Positions 39,455 through 48,610 of a DNA stretch of 64,000 nt are shown piece after piece. Source of the stretch: Actinoplanes solisilvae (GTDB lineage: Bacteria > Actinomycetota > Actinomycetes > Mycobacteriales > Micromonosporaceae). Every line of letters starts with the position of its first letter. Position 1 is the stretch's first letter. Under the pieces are notes generated by a model. The model was not told the DNA's origin, did not search any database, and saw nothing but the letters and a program-made list of their open reading frames with translations. The stretch lies in assembly GCF_003999975.1 (NCBI RefSeq), contig NZ_RJAC01000001.1:806001-870000 (forward strand), read 5' to 3'. The position numbers and the translations under genes were made by a program.

Positions 39455-41917
39455 GTGCTGGGTCACCGGTTGTTGCCGCTGTTCGCCGTCCCCGTTCTAG
39501 CCGCCGGCCTGCTGTTCCCGGGCGTCGCGCACGCGACCGGCGCCGCGAAAGCGCAGGCGCACGCGACGGGGGCCGCGAAAGCGCAGGCGCAGGCGACGGG
39601 CGCCGCCGACGAGCCGCTCACCGTCGGCGCCATCCAGGGCAGCACACCCGGGTCGAACCCCCGCGCCCACCGTTCGCCGTACGCCCCGGTCTCGGGCAAC
39701 GGCTCGAGCACCCTGAAATATCAGGTGCGCGGCGTCGTCACCCAGCTCGCCCTCTCACACACTGCCGCCGGCGTCGACCAGCACGGCTTCTTCCTGCAGA
39801 GCCGCCAGGGCTTCACCGACGGCGACCCGGCCAGCTCCGACGGCGTCTTCGTCTTCCTCGGCACGTTCACCACCCTGATCGGCGGCTACGCGCCCCGGGT
39901 GGGCGACGAGATCGTCGTGAACGCGCGCGTGGCCGAGTTCTTCAACCTCACCCAGCTCACCAGTGCCGAATGGGTCACCACCCTGGCCAGTGGCGTGACC
40001 GAGGTGCAGGTCGACGATGCTCTTCCGCCCGCCGACCGCAACGCCGCCGACCTGTTCTGGGAGCAGCGCGAGGGCATGCAGTTGCGGGTGCGGGCCGGTT
40101 CCGGCGTCGTGTCGAACACCAAGACGTTCGCGTCCACCGACGATGCCGAGGTGTGGCTCGTCGATCGCGCCGACCCACTTCTTCAGCGCGAGGACCCGTA
40201 CGCGAGAAGGGTCTTCCGCGACGCTCACCCGCTCGACGACGTGCCGGGTCAGGCCGACAACGGCAACGGGAACCGGATCATGCTGGGCCCGATGGGGGTG
40301 AAGGCCGCGGCCGGCGACAGCGGGGTCGTGCTGCCCGGCGCGCGCACCTTCGACGCGACCACCGGCGACGCGGTCGGCGGGCTCTATTACGCCTTCAACA
40401 AATACGGCATCCAGGTCGCGGGCGTCAGTTTCCGCAGCGGCGCCGACCCGGCCGCCAACCATCCGCCGCGGCCCGCCGACCGGCAGCGCGAGGCGGCGAT
40501 CTCGACCTTCAACGTCGAGAACCTGTACGACTTCCGCGACGACCCGAACGACGGCTGCGACTTCGCCGGCAACAGCGGCTGCCCGGGTGTCTCCCCGCCG
40601 TTCGACTACGTGCCGGCCAGCGCCGCCGACTATCAGGCCCGGCTCGTCAAGCTCGGCCGCCAGGTGACCGCCGATCTGCACAGCCCGGACCTGATCCTGG
40701 TGCAGGAGGCCGAAGACCAGGACATCTGCCGCGTCACCGGCGCCACGCTGAGCTGCGCGACGGCCGACAACGCCGACGGCAAGCCCGACACGTTGCAAGA
40801 GCTGGCGCTCGCCATCGCCAAGAACGGCGGCCCCCGGTACGACGCCGCGTTCGATCGCGGTGGCGCCGACGCTCGTGGCATCGTCTCCGGGTTCCTCTAC
40901 CGCACCGATCGCCTGTCACTCGCCGCCGCGGTGGCCGGCGACGCGGTTCTCGGCTCGGCGCCGCAGGTGGCCTATCGGGGAGCTCCCCTGCCGGGCAATG
41001 CTGACGTGTCCAACCCGAAGACGCTCAACGCCGTGCTGCCGGCCGACGTCGATCGCTCGACCGGGGTCGACGGCGTCAACGTCTACACCCGCGCGCCGCA
41101 GGTCGGCCTGTTCGACGTGCGGGCGGCGCCGGGCGCGTCCGACCGCTACCAGATCTGGGCGATCAGCAACCACTTCTCGTCCGGCCCCGACACGCGGGTC
41201 GGCCAGCGGCGGGAACAGGCGGCGTACGGCGCGGCGATCGCCGACGCGATCGAGGCTTCCCACCCGAACACGCGAGTGGCGTTCGGCGGCGATCTGAACG
41301 TCTTCCCCCGGCCCGACGACCCGGTTCCGGCCGAGCCGGGCGACCAGCTCGGCCCGCTGTACGCCACCGGGCTGCACAACCTGTGGGACGACCTGCTCGC
41401 CGACGCGCCGTCGGCCGCCTATTCGTACGTCTTCGAGGGCCAGGCGCAGACGCTCGACCAGCTCTTCGTCAACGACGCGCTCTACGGCGACCTGGTCGAG
41501 ATGCGCTCGGCCCACGTCAACGCCGACCACTCCGACGGCCTGAGCGACCATGATCCGCAGGTGGCGGTCTTCGAGTCGCGGCCCGGCCTGTCGGTCGGGG
41601 ACGCAAGCGTCGTCGAGGGCGATTCAGGGCGTACGGCGTTGGTCTTCCCGGTCACGCTCACCCGGCCGATGACCACGTCGCTGACGGTTTGCGCGGCCAC
41701 CGTGCCCGGTCCGACCACGCTGCCGTACGCCGATTTCGACCCGTACCTGGGCTGCCGCACGATCCCGGCCGGCGCCACGAGCGTGGCGTTCCCGGTCCAG
41801 GTGCGCGGCGACCGGCTGCGCGAGCACGACGAGCGGTTCCGGCTCGAGGTGGCCGCGCTCGCCGCCGTCCGCATCGTGGACGGCACCGCGACCGGCACCA
41901 TCCGGAACGACGACTAG
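39455..41917 (+). CDS. Secreted ExeM/NucH-type nuclease with Calx-beta domain
   Basis: An 820-residue exported protein. The signal peptide is residues 1-27. Three degenerate ATGAAKAQA repeats (about 27-50) follow. An OB-fold-like part (75-180) precedes the endonuclease/exonuclease/phosphatase domain: [12 protein letters not shown] (about 350), LVQEAED with its metal glutamate, [17 protein letters not shown] and [12 protein letters not shown] Calx-beta domain (about 720-815) ends it. It resembles extracellular DNases of the ExeM/NucH group. The start is GTG. Its stop overlaps the hemB stop by 4 bases on the opposite strand. Confidence 0.87.
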   Translation: MLGHRLLPLFAVPVLAAGLLFPGVAHATGAAKAQAHATGAAKAQAQATGAADEPLTVGAIQGSTPGSNPRAHRSPYAPVSGNGSSTLKYQVRGVVTQLALSHTAAGVDQHGFFLQSRQGFTDGDPASSDGVFVFLGTFTTLIGGYAPRVGDEIVVNARVAEFFNLTQLTSAEWVTTLASGVTEVQVDDALPPADRNAADLFWEQREGMQLRVRAGSGVVSNTKTFASTDDAEVWLVDRADPLLQREDPYARRVFRDAHPLDDVPGQADNGNGNRIMLGPMGVKAAAGDSGVVLPGARTFDATTGDAVGGLYYAFNKYGIQVAGVSFRSGADPAANHPPRPADRQREAAISTFNVENLYDFRDDPNDGCDFAGNSGCPGVSPPFDYVPASAADYQARLVKLGRQVTADLHSPDLILVQEAEDQDICRVTGATLSCATADNADGKPDTLQELALAIAKNGGPRYDAAFDRGGADARGIVSGFLYRTDRLSLAAAVAGDAVLGSAPQVAYRGAPLPGNADVSNPKTLNAVLPADVDRSTGVDGVNVYTRAPQVGLFDVRAAPGASDRYQIWAISNHFSSGPDTRVGQRREQAAYGAAIADAIEASHPNTRVAFGGDLNVFPRPDDPVPAEPGDQLGPLYATGLHNLWDDLLADAPSAAYSYVFEGQAQTLDQLFVNDALYGDLVEMRSAHVNADHSDGLSDHDPQVAVFESRPGLSVGDASVVEGDSGRTALVFPVTLTRPMTTSLTVCAATVPGPTTLPYADFDPYLGCRTIPAGATSVAFPVQVRGDRLREHDERFRLEVAALAAVRIVDGTATGTIRNDD

Positions 41918-42900
41918 TAGCGGTCGCGGAGCATCTGGGCGGCCTCGGTGGCCCAGTAGGTCAGCGTGATCTGCGCGCCGGCCCGCTTGATCGAGGTGAG
42001 CGTCTCGAGGATGATCCGCTCGCGGTCGATCCAGCCGTTGGCCGCGGCCGCTTCGACCATCGCGTACTCGCCGGAGACCTGGTAGGCCGCGACGGGCACG
42101 GTCACCCGCTCGCGGATCGCCGCGATCACGTCGAGGTAGGCCAGGGCCGGCTTCACCATGACGATGTCGGCGCCCTCGGCCACGTCGAGGTCGACCTCGC
42201 GCAGCGCCTCCCGCAGGTTCGGCGGGTCCTGCTGGTACTGCCGCCGGTCGCCCTGCAGGGTCGATTCGACGGCCTCGCGGAACGGGCCGTAGAACGCGCC
42301 CGCGTACTTCGCCGAGTAGGCCAGGACCGAGACGTCCTGGTAGCCGGCCTTGTCCAGCGCCTTACGGATCACGCCGACCTGGCCGTCCATCATTCCGGAC
42401 GGCCCGACCATGTGGACACCCGCGTCGGCCTGGGCGATCGCCATGTCGGCGTAGATCGCGAGGGTCGCGTCGTTGTCGACCGAGCCGTCCTCGGCCAGCA
42501 CACCGCAGTGCCCGTGCGAGGTGAACTCGTCGAGGCACAGATCGCCCATCACGACCGTCGAGTCGCCCACCTCGGCGATCAGGTCGCGGATGCCCACGTT
42601 GAGGATGCCGTCCGGGTCGAGGCCGGCCGAGCCGGTCTCGTCCTTGTTCGCGTTCTCCGGCACGCCGAAGAGCATCAGCCCGCCGACCCCGGCGCTGACC
42701 GCCTCGTGCGCGGCCTTGCGCAGCGACTCACGGGAGTGCTGCACGACGCCGGGCAGGGAGCTGATCGCGCGGGGCTCGGTCAGCCCCTCCTTGAGGAAGA
42801 GGGGCAGCACGAGCTCGGCCGGGGCGATGCGGGTCTCTTCGACGAGACGGCGCATCGCCGGGCTGCGCCGGAGGCGGCGCGGACGGACATCCGGGAACAT
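41914..42900 (-). CDS. hemB: Delta-aminolevulinic acid dehydratase (porphobilinogen synthase)
   Basis: A 328-residue enzyme that condenses two aminolevulinates into porphobilinogen. The Schiff-base lysines lie in [14 protein letters not shown] and [10 protein letters not shown]. The metal region is [15 protein letters not shown]: the zinc-type C-x-C is only partly present, since the second Cys is Asp, so it is mixed between zinc and magnesium types. It is the last gene of the rex-hem operon, 9 bases after cobA/hemD. Cytosolic. Confidence 0.95.
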   Translation of the reverse strand: MFPDVRPRRLRRSPAMRRLVEETRIAPAELVLPLFLKEGLTEPRAISSLPGVVQHSRESLRKAAHEAVSAGVGGLMLFGVPENANKDETGSAGLDPDGILNVGIRDLIAEVGDSTVVMGDLCLDEFTSHGHCGVLAEDGSVDNDATLAIYADMAIAQADAGVHMVGPSGMMDGQVGVIRKALDKAGYQDVSVLAYSAKYAGAFYGPFREAVESTLQGDRRQYQQDPPNLREALREVDLDVAEGADIVMVKPALAYLDVIAAIRERVTVPVAAYQVSGEYAMVEAAAANGWIDRERIILETLTSIKRAGAQITLTYWATEAAQMLRDRY

Positions 42901-42909
42901 GATCAGTCC

Positions 42910-44496
42910 TTAGCGGAACCGGAGGGCGGTGGGGCCCTGGACCTTGGAGCCGCGACGCTGCTTAGCCGGCATGGCCGCCAGCTTCTCGCGAAGCTCCACC
43001 GCGTACGACGCCAGCGCCTCGACCAGGTCCGGCACGCTGGCGTGCTGGGGCTGGACGTCGACGCGCAGGCCGAACTCGGTGGCCGTCTCGGCGGTCTTGG
43101 GGCCGATGACCGCGACGACCGTGCGGGCGTGCGGCTTGCCGGCGATGCCGACCAGGTTGCGTACGGTGGAGGACGAGGTGAAGAGCACCGCGTCGAAACC
43201 GCCCGACTTGATCGCGTCGCGGATCTCGGCCGGCGGCGGCGCGGCCCGCACGGTGCGGTAGGCGGTCACGTCGTCCACCTCCCAGCCCCGCTCGATCAGG
43301 CCGGCGGCCAGCGTCTCGGTGGCAATGTCGGCGCGCGGCAGCAGCACCCGGCCGACCGGGTCGAGGATCTCGTCGTGCGGCGAGAACTCGGCCAGCAGGC
43401 CCTCGCTCGACTGGTCGTCGGCCGGCACGAGCTCGGGCTGGATGCCGAAGGCACGGACGGCCTCGGCGGTGGCCTCACCGATACACGCGATCTTCACGCC
43501 GCCGAAGTGGCGGGCGTCGAGACCGTGCTCGTCGAACTTCTCCCAGACCGCGCGGACCGCGTTGACCGAGGTGAAGACGACCCAGGCGTACCGGCCGTCG
43601 ACCAGGCCCTTGACCGCGCGCTCCATCTGGGCCGGGGTGCGCGGGGGCTCGACCGCGATGGTCGGCACCTCGCACGGGATCGCGCCGTAGGCCCGCAGCC
43701 GGGCGCTCATCGCGCCGGCCTGCTCCTTGGTGCGCGGCACCAGGACCTTCCAGCCGTACAGCGGGCGGTTCTCCCACCAGCTCAGGGTGTCGCGCTCGGA
43801 GACCTCGGAGCCGACGGTCAGCACCACGCGCCCGGTGAAACCGAGGGCGGCGGCGACGAAGCTGTCGACCGTGGACGTGGTCGTGTACTGCGTCTCGCCG
43901 GTGCCGTCGCCGGTCACCGCGACCGGGGTGCCGGGCTCGACGCCCGCGGCGAGCAGGCCGTCACGCACCGCGGCGAGGTCGCCGGCGTCCACCGCGACCG
44001 CGAAGGAACCCTTGAGAGCGGCGGTGGCGAGAGCGTCGAAATCGAGAGCGGTGACGTCACCGACGTCGGCCGTGACCCGTACGCCGGGCAGGGGCACACC
44101 GGCGTAGGTGGCGACCCCTTCGGCCTGGCCGAGGCCGGGCACGACCTCGAAGTGCACCGCGGTGCGGGCGACCGCCTGCACCTCCTTGACCACGGACTCG
44201 CTGCCGAACGGGTCGCCGGCCACCAGGTGCACGGCGGACAGACCCGACTTGGCCGCGGAGAGCAGCACCTTGGCGACGTCGCCGGGCGCACCCTCGGCCG
44301 GGCTGAACTGCGCGTCGGCCTTGGCCTCGGCGCGGATCGCGGTCAGCAGGGACTCGGGGACACCTCGGTCGAAGACCACCTGGTCGGCATCGGTGAGCGC
44401 GGCGTGCGCGCGGCGGGTCAGCAGTTCCGGGTCGCCGGGTCCGGCGCCGACGAACGCGATGCGTCCTGCTGGCTTGCGGGCGGTGCGGGTGGTCAT
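42910..44496 (-). CDS. cobA/hemD: Bifunctional uroporphyrinogen-III methyltransferase / synthase
   Basis: A 528-residue fusion. Residues 10-250 are the SAM-dependent CobA domain: FVGAGPGDPELLT, VVFDRGVPE, HLVAGDPFG and a later GRVVLTVGSEV block. Residues 260-500 are the HemD fold (VLVPRTKEQAGAMSARL; VVFTSVNAVRAVWE; FDAVLFTSSSTVRNL). It closes the tetrapyrrole and diverts it to sirohaem or cobalamin. Such fusions are normal in actinobacteria. The start overlaps the hemC stop by 4 bases, indicating coupling in the operon. Confidence 0.93.
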   Translation of the reverse strand: MTTRTARKPAGRIAFVGAGPGDPELLTRRAHAALTDADQVVFDRGVPESLLTAIRAEAKADAQFSPAEGAPGDVAKVLLSAAKSGLSAVHLVAGDPFGSESVVKEVQAVARTAVHFEVVPGLGQAEGVATYAGVPLPGVRVTADVGDVTALDFDALATAALKGSFAVAVDAGDLAAVRDGLLAAGVEPGTPVAVTGDGTGETQYTTTSTVDSFVAAALGFTGRVVLTVGSEVSERDTLSWWENRPLYGWKVLVPRTKEQAGAMSARLRAYGAIPCEVPTIAVEPPRTPAQMERAVKGLVDGRYAWVVFTSVNAVRAVWEKFDEHGLDARHFGGVKIACIGEATAEAVRAFGIQPELVPADDQSSEGLLAEFSPHDEILDPVGRVLLPRADIATETLAAGLIERGWEVDDVTAYRTVRAAPPPAEIRDAIKSGGFDAVLFTSSSTVRNLVGIAGKPHARTVVAVIGPKTAETATEFGLRVDVQPQHASVPDLVEALASYAVELREKLAAMPAKQRRGSKVQGPTALRFR

Positions 44497-45422
44497 TCTG
44501 TGCTCCCGATCAGGGTGTCAGCGCCGGCGTCGAGAAGATCGGCGGCAAGAGCCTTTCCGATCTCCGCCGCGTCGGCGGGCGTTCCGGTGCGCGACAGCCG
44601 GATGTCTCGAACCCCATCCGGGCTGATCACCGCACCGCGCAGATAAATCTCGTCGCCGGTCTCGCCCTCGGCGAGCTCGGCGTAAGCCGCGACCGGAGCG
44701 GAGCACCCGGCCTCAAGCGTGGCGAGCAACGCCCGTTCCGCCAGGACGGCGGCCCGGGACGGTGCGTGGTCGAGCGCGGCCAGCAACTCGACCAGGTCGG
44801 CGTCGTCGGCCCGGCACTCCACCGCCAGCGCGCCCTGGGCAGGGGCGGGCAGCATGAGCATCGGGTCGAGCGTCTCGGTGATCTCGGCCGTCCGGCCGAG
44901 ACGCGCCACGCCGGCCCGGGCGAGAACGACGGCGTCCAGATCGGCCTCGGGCCCTCTGACCCGGGCGATCCGGGTGTCGACATTCCCGCGGATCGGCGTG
45001 ACCTGCAACTCTAGGCCCAAAGCCCGCAGTTGCGCGATTCGGCGCACCGCGCCGGTGCCCACGGTGGCCCCCGGAGGCAGCTCGGCGAGCAGCCGGTCAC
45101 CCTTGGTGATCAGCACATCGCGCGGGTCCTGACGCGGCGGGATGGCCGCGATGTGCAGCCCGGGGTGGGCGGCGGTGGGCAGGTCCTTATACGAGTGGAC
45201 GGCGAAGTCGATCTCGTTGGCGAGCAGCGCGTCGCGCAGCGCCGAGACGAAGACACCCACTCCGAGCTGGGCAACCGGGGCCGAGGAGCGGTCGCCGGTA
45301 GTGACGATGCGCACCAGCTCGACGGGGCGGCCGGTGGCGGCGGTCAGCGCGTCCGCGGTCTGCTGGGACTGGGCGAGCGCCAGCGCGCTGCCCCGGGTGC
45401 CCAGGCGCAGAGGCGTAGTCAC
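44493..45422 (-). CDS. hemC: Porphobilinogen deaminase
   Basis: A 309-residue hydroxymethylbilane synthase. The start TPLRLGTRGSALALAQSQQTA, the catalytic Asp in IDFAVHSYKDLP, PRQDPRDVLI and RRIAQL are canonical. The dipyrromethane cofactor cysteine is in LEAGCSAPVAAYA (about residue 240). It polymerises four porphobilinogens into hydroxymethylbilane. It overlaps hemA upstream and cobA/hemD downstream by 4 bases each. Confidence 0.96.
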   Translation of the reverse strand: MTTPLRLGTRGSALALAQSQQTADALTAATGRPVELVRIVTTGDRSSAPVAQLGVGVFVSALRDALLANEIDFAVHSYKDLPTAAHPGLHIAAIPPRQDPRDVLITKGDRLLAELPPGATVGTGAVRRIAQLRALGLELQVTPIRGNVDTRIARVRGPEADLDAVVLARAGVARLGRTAEITETLDPMLMLPAPAQGALAVECRADDADLVELLAALDHAPSRAAVLAERALLATLEAGCSAPVAAYAELAEGETGDEIYLRGAVISPDGVRDIRLSRTGTPADAAEIGKALAADLLDAGADTLIGSTE

Positions 45423-46708
45423 CGTTCTCCTCCGATCTCGGGAACCGCGTTCGCCGGTGTGGCGTGCGGCACGTCCAGGTCGAACAGCTCGCGAAGCAGG
45501 GCGGCGTACTGGTCGCCACCGGGCTCGGCGGCGAGCTGGCGCACCCGCACGGTCGGCGAGTGCAGCAGTTGCTGAACGACGCGATGCAGCGTACGGGAAA
45601 CGTCGGCTCGTTGCTCCTCGGTGAATTCCGAGCGGCGGGAGTAGAGCTTGCGCAGCTCGCCCGTGACGACGTCCTCGGCGCGGGTGCGCAGGGCGGCCAC
45701 GGTCGGCGCGACCTCGGCGCCGCGCATCCAGCCGAGGAAGTGGTCGACCTCGCTCGCGACGATCTGTTCGACGGCGGAGGTCTCGGCGGCGGCCGGCATC
45801 GAACGGCGGGTGGCGGCCAGGCTGTCGATGTCGATCACGGTCACGCCGGGCAGGCCGGCCGCGTCGGGGGCGACGTCGCGCGGGACGGCCAGGTCGAGTA
45901 CGACCAGGGGCGCGGCGGCCTCGAGACGGGCGCGGGTCAGCACCGGCTCGGTCGACGCGGTGGCCGAGACGACCAGGTCAGCGTCCTTCAACGCCGCGTC
46001 GAGCTCGTCGTAGGGAACGGCCACGGCACCGTACGCCTCGGCGAGCCGATCGGCCCGCGCGGCGCTGCGGTTGGTGAGACGCAGCGGCCCGACGCCGGCC
46101 CGGGTCAGGGTCGCGACCGACAGCGCACCCATCGCGCCCGCGCCGATCACCAGCGCCTTACGCCCGGTCAGGTCGCCCAGCTCGGCCTCGGCCACCTCGA
46201 GCGCGGCGGTCACCACGCTCTGCCCGGCCCGGTCGATGCCGGTCTCGGTGTGCGCCCGCTTGCCGACCCGCAGCGCCTGCTGCATCAGCTCGTGCAGCAG
46301 GCGGCCGGCCGTGTCGGACTCGGTAGCGGCGTGGTACGCGTCACGCAGCTGGCCGAGGATCTGGGACTCCCCCACGACCATCGAGTCGAGGCCGCTGGAC
46401 ACCTGGAACGAGTGCAGCACCGCCGCCTCGTCGTAGTGCACGTAGAGGTGACCGGCCAGCTCGGTGGCCGGGATGCCCGAGAACTCGGACAGGACGTTAC
46501 AAATGTCGCCGAGGCCGCCGTGGAAGGTGCTGACCGCCGCATAGATCTCCACCCGGTTGCAGGTGGAGAGCACGACCGCCTCACCGATGAACGGCTGCGC
46601 GACGAGCTTCTCCAGCAGTCCGGGGACCGCGTGATCGGCGATGGCGAGCCGTTCGAGCGTGGCGACGTCGGCGGTGCGATAGGACGCACCGACGCTGAGG
46701 AGATTCAC
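45419..46708 (-). CDS. hemA: Glutamyl-tRNA reductase
   Basis: A 429-residue enzyme of the C5 pathway that reduces glutamyl-tRNA to glutamate semialdehyde. The catalytic cysteine is in LSTCNRVEIYA (about residue 50). The NADPH-binding segment is ALVIGAGAMGALSVATL (about 185), and the dimerisation helix follows (about 330-420). It controls heme flux; here it sits directly after rex, so NADH-sensing Rex should govern it. The 4-base overlap with rex supports translational coupling. Confidence 0.96.
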   Translation of the reverse strand: MNLLSVGASYRTADVATLERLAIADHAVPGLLEKLVAQPFIGEAVVLSTCNRVEIYAAVSTFHGGLGDICNVLSEFSGIPATELAGHLYVHYDEAAVLHSFQVSSGLDSMVVGESQILGQLRDAYHAATESDTAGRLLHELMQQALRVGKRAHTETGIDRAGQSVVTAALEVAEAELGDLTGRKALVIGAGAMGALSVATLTRAGVGPLRLTNRSAARADRLAEAYGAVAVPYDELDAALKDADLVVSATASTEPVLTRARLEAAAPLVVLDLAVPRDVAPDAAGLPGVTVIDIDSLAATRRSMPAAAETSAVEQIVASEVDHFLGWMRGAEVAPTVAALRTRAEDVVTGELRKLYSRRSEFTEEQRADVSRTLHRVVQQLLHSPTVRVRQLAAEPGGDQYAALLRELFDLDVPHATPANAVPEIGGER

Positions 46709-47460
46709 GACCCGACCGCCTCCTGATCGTCCGCCGTGGCGGACCGTCCGCCCGGCAGCGCGATCAGCGATGCCTTGCGGTGTTCATGGAAAGAGAGAAT
46801 TTGCAGCTCGATAGCGAGATCGACCTTTCGGACGTCGACATTCGCAGGAACGGAGAGCACGCAGGGAGCGAAGTTCAGGATGCTGGTCACGCCCGCGTCG
46901 ACGAGCACATCGGCCACGGCCTGAGCCGCCCCGGCCGGGGTGGCGATCACACCGATGGCGATGTTCTCCTCTACTGCGACCCGGCCGAGGTCTTCGATGT
47001 GACGCACGGTGAGACCGTCGACCTCCTCGCCGACCTTGGACGCGTCGGCGTCGAAGAGCGCGACGATCTTGAAACCGCGGCTGGCGAAGCCGTCGTAGCC
47101 GGCCAGCGCGTGGCCGAGGTTACCCAGCCCGACCAAGCAGACCGCCCGGCGCTGGTGGAGACCGAGAACGTACTCGATCTGCTCGATGAGCAGGGTCACG
47201 TCGTATCCGACGCCGCGGGTGCCGTACGACCCGAGGTGTGAAAGGTCTTTGCGAAGTTTGGCCGAATTGACCCCGGCGGCCGCGGCGAGACCTTCGCTCG
47301 AGATGGTGTCCGAGCCGGTATCGCCCAGGTTGTGCAGGGCGCGAAGGTATTCGGGCAGTCGGGCGATCGTCGCTTCCGGCAGATCCGGAAAGGCTGCGAC
47401 GGCACCGGCGCGGTCGCCTGGGGCGTTGCCGGGCGTGCTTCCGTGACGCTGCTGGCTCAT
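46705..47460 (-). CDS. rex: Redox-sensing transcriptional repressor Rex
   Basis: A 251-residue Rex protein. The winged helix (about residues 30-85) contains NSAKLRKDLSHLGSYGTRGVGYDV (outline). The NAD(H)-binding Rossmann domain starts AVCLVGLGNLGHALAGY (about 105). The C-terminal swap helix is IELQILSFHEHRKAS. Rex releases DNA when NADH rises, sensing low oxygen. A near-perfect Rex operator is 100 bases upstream, so autoregulation of rex-hem is expected, as in Streptomyces. It heads the five-gene operon. Confidence 0.96.
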   Translation of the reverse strand: MSQQRHGSTPGNAPGDRAGAVAAFPDLPEATIARLPEYLRALHNLGDTGSDTISSEGLAAAAGVNSAKLRKDLSHLGSYGTRGVGYDVTLLIEQIEYVLGLHQRRAVCLVGLGNLGHALAGYDGFASRGFKIVALFDADASKVGEEVDGLTVRHIEDLGRVAVEENIAIGVIATPAGAAQAVADVLVDAGVTSILNFAPCVLSVPANVDVRKVDLAIELQILSFHEHRKASLIALPGGRSATADDQEAVGS

Positions 47461-47559
47461 CTGACTCCGTGCCGACGAGGTGGCGAACCTGCTAACCCCC
47501 GGGCGCCTGGCTGGAACCGGCTGTGCTACCGGGGCTCTTCGCCATCAGAGAGTAGGCGC

Positions 47560-47577
47560 TTGTGAAGGCGTGCACAA
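47560..47577 (-). promoter_or_regulatory. Rex operator (ROP)
   Basis: TTGTGAAGGCGTGCACAA matches the palindrome TTGTGAA-N4-TTCACAA with one mismatch (G for T). It is 100 bases upstream of the rex start. The 216-bp gap containing it holds nothing else besides the promoter. Confidence 0.8.
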
Positions 47578-47676
47578 ATCGCGATCTTGGTAGTGCGGCT
47601 GGACAAAGATCATCCGGCGTGTTAGTAGCCCCAACCGGTCAAGTATGCCCGGCTTTTCCTGGCACCGACCACCCTC

Positions 47677-48327
47677 TTACAGGGTACGAGCGATGGTGAC
47701 CGCTTCGACGAGAGTGTCCGCGACCGGACGACCCGAGGCACGCAGCCGGGTGGGGTCGGTGAAGCCGCCCGTGTAGAGCACGACCGCGCCGCCCACCGAC
47801 TCGGCCGCGTCGGCGTCGTCGAGCGAGTCGCCGATCAGCACGACCTGGTCGCCGGCCAGCCCCAGCCCGGCCAGATGCTCGGCGAGATGGCCGGCCTTGA
47901 GGTGCCCGCCGAGCTCGGCACGCAGCCCGTCGACCCGGGTGAAGACACCGGCCAGACCGTACGTGTCGATAGCCGGCACCAGCTCGCTGTGGAACCACAT
48001 GGACAGCAGCGACTGGGTGCCCGACCACTGCTTGAGCGCCGCCGACGCGTCGGCGGCCAGCGTCATGTCGGTCAGACCGAGCCGGTACGCGTCGTGGAAG
48101 ATGCGGTCGAGCTTGCCGAACTCCTCCTCGTCGACCGCACGCTCGAGGATCTCGGCGTAGAACTCGGCCACCGGGCGGCGGAACAGCCGGCGGTGCTCGT
48201 CGGCGTCGACCGGGCGCCCGCCGACGGACGTGAAGGCCTCATTCGTCGACGAGACGACCAGACTCAGGTCATCGAGGAGAGTGCCGTTCCAGTCCCAGAC
48301 AAGGTGAGTACGCGTCACGGCGAACAA
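47677..48327 (-). CDS. HAD family hydrolase
   Basis: A 216-residue HAD phosphatase. Motif I is LVWDWNGTLLDD (about residue 9), with the nucleophile Asp preceding W rather than the usual F or L. The helical cap follows (15-80), motif II is around LSMWFHSE, and motif IV is VVLIGDSLDDADAA. Its closest type is the phosphoglycolate phosphatase-like group; substrate unknown. It ends before the rex promoter region and begins one base from the glutaredoxin stop, so the two are cotranscribed. Confidence 0.88.
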   Translation of the reverse strand: MFAVTRTHLVWDWNGTLLDDLSLVVSSTNEAFTSVGGRPVDADEHRRLFRRPVAEFYAEILERAVDEEEFGKLDRIFHDAYRLGLTDMTLAADASAALKQWSGTQSLLSMWFHSELVPAIDTYGLAGVFTRVDGLRAELGGHLKAGHLAEHLAGLGLAGDQVVLIGDSLDDADAAESVGGAVVLYTGGFTDPTRLRASGRPVADTLVEAVTIARTL

Positions 48328-48328
48328 C

Positions 48329-48577
48329 CTACCGCCGGGGCTCCCCGGGCTGTCGCGCCAGATCGCTCAGCAGCCGGCTCTCCTCGACCCGCCAGTAGCC
48401 GTGCTCGGCGCCGTCGAGCAGCACGACCGGCACCCGGTCGCCGAAGTCACGCTCGAGCTCGACCGACGACTCGACGTCGACCCGGATCCACTGACCAGGA
48501 AGGATCCGGTCGAGGACGACCTCGGCCTCCTCGCACAGGTGGCATCCGTCGCGGCTCACCAATGTCACTCGGCTCAT
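48329..48577 (-). CDS. Glutaredoxin-family protein (Rv0508-like)
   Basis: An 82-residue thioredoxin-fold protein. The redox site is CHLC (SRDGCHLCEEAE, residues 12-15), typical of the DUF836/glutaredoxin-like group. The cis-proline is in DRVPVVLLDG. In M. tuberculosis Rv0508, just before hemA, is the counterpart. It may reduce a small disulfide; its partner is unknown. Cytosolic. Confidence 0.9.
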   Translation of the reverse strand: MSRVTLVSRDGCHLCEEAEVVLDRILPGQWIRVDVESSVELERDFGDRVPVVLLDGAEHGYWRVEESRLLSDLARQPGEPRR

Positions 48578-48610
48578 GTTCCACCGGTTTCTTTCTGTTT
48601 CCGCTGCGGG

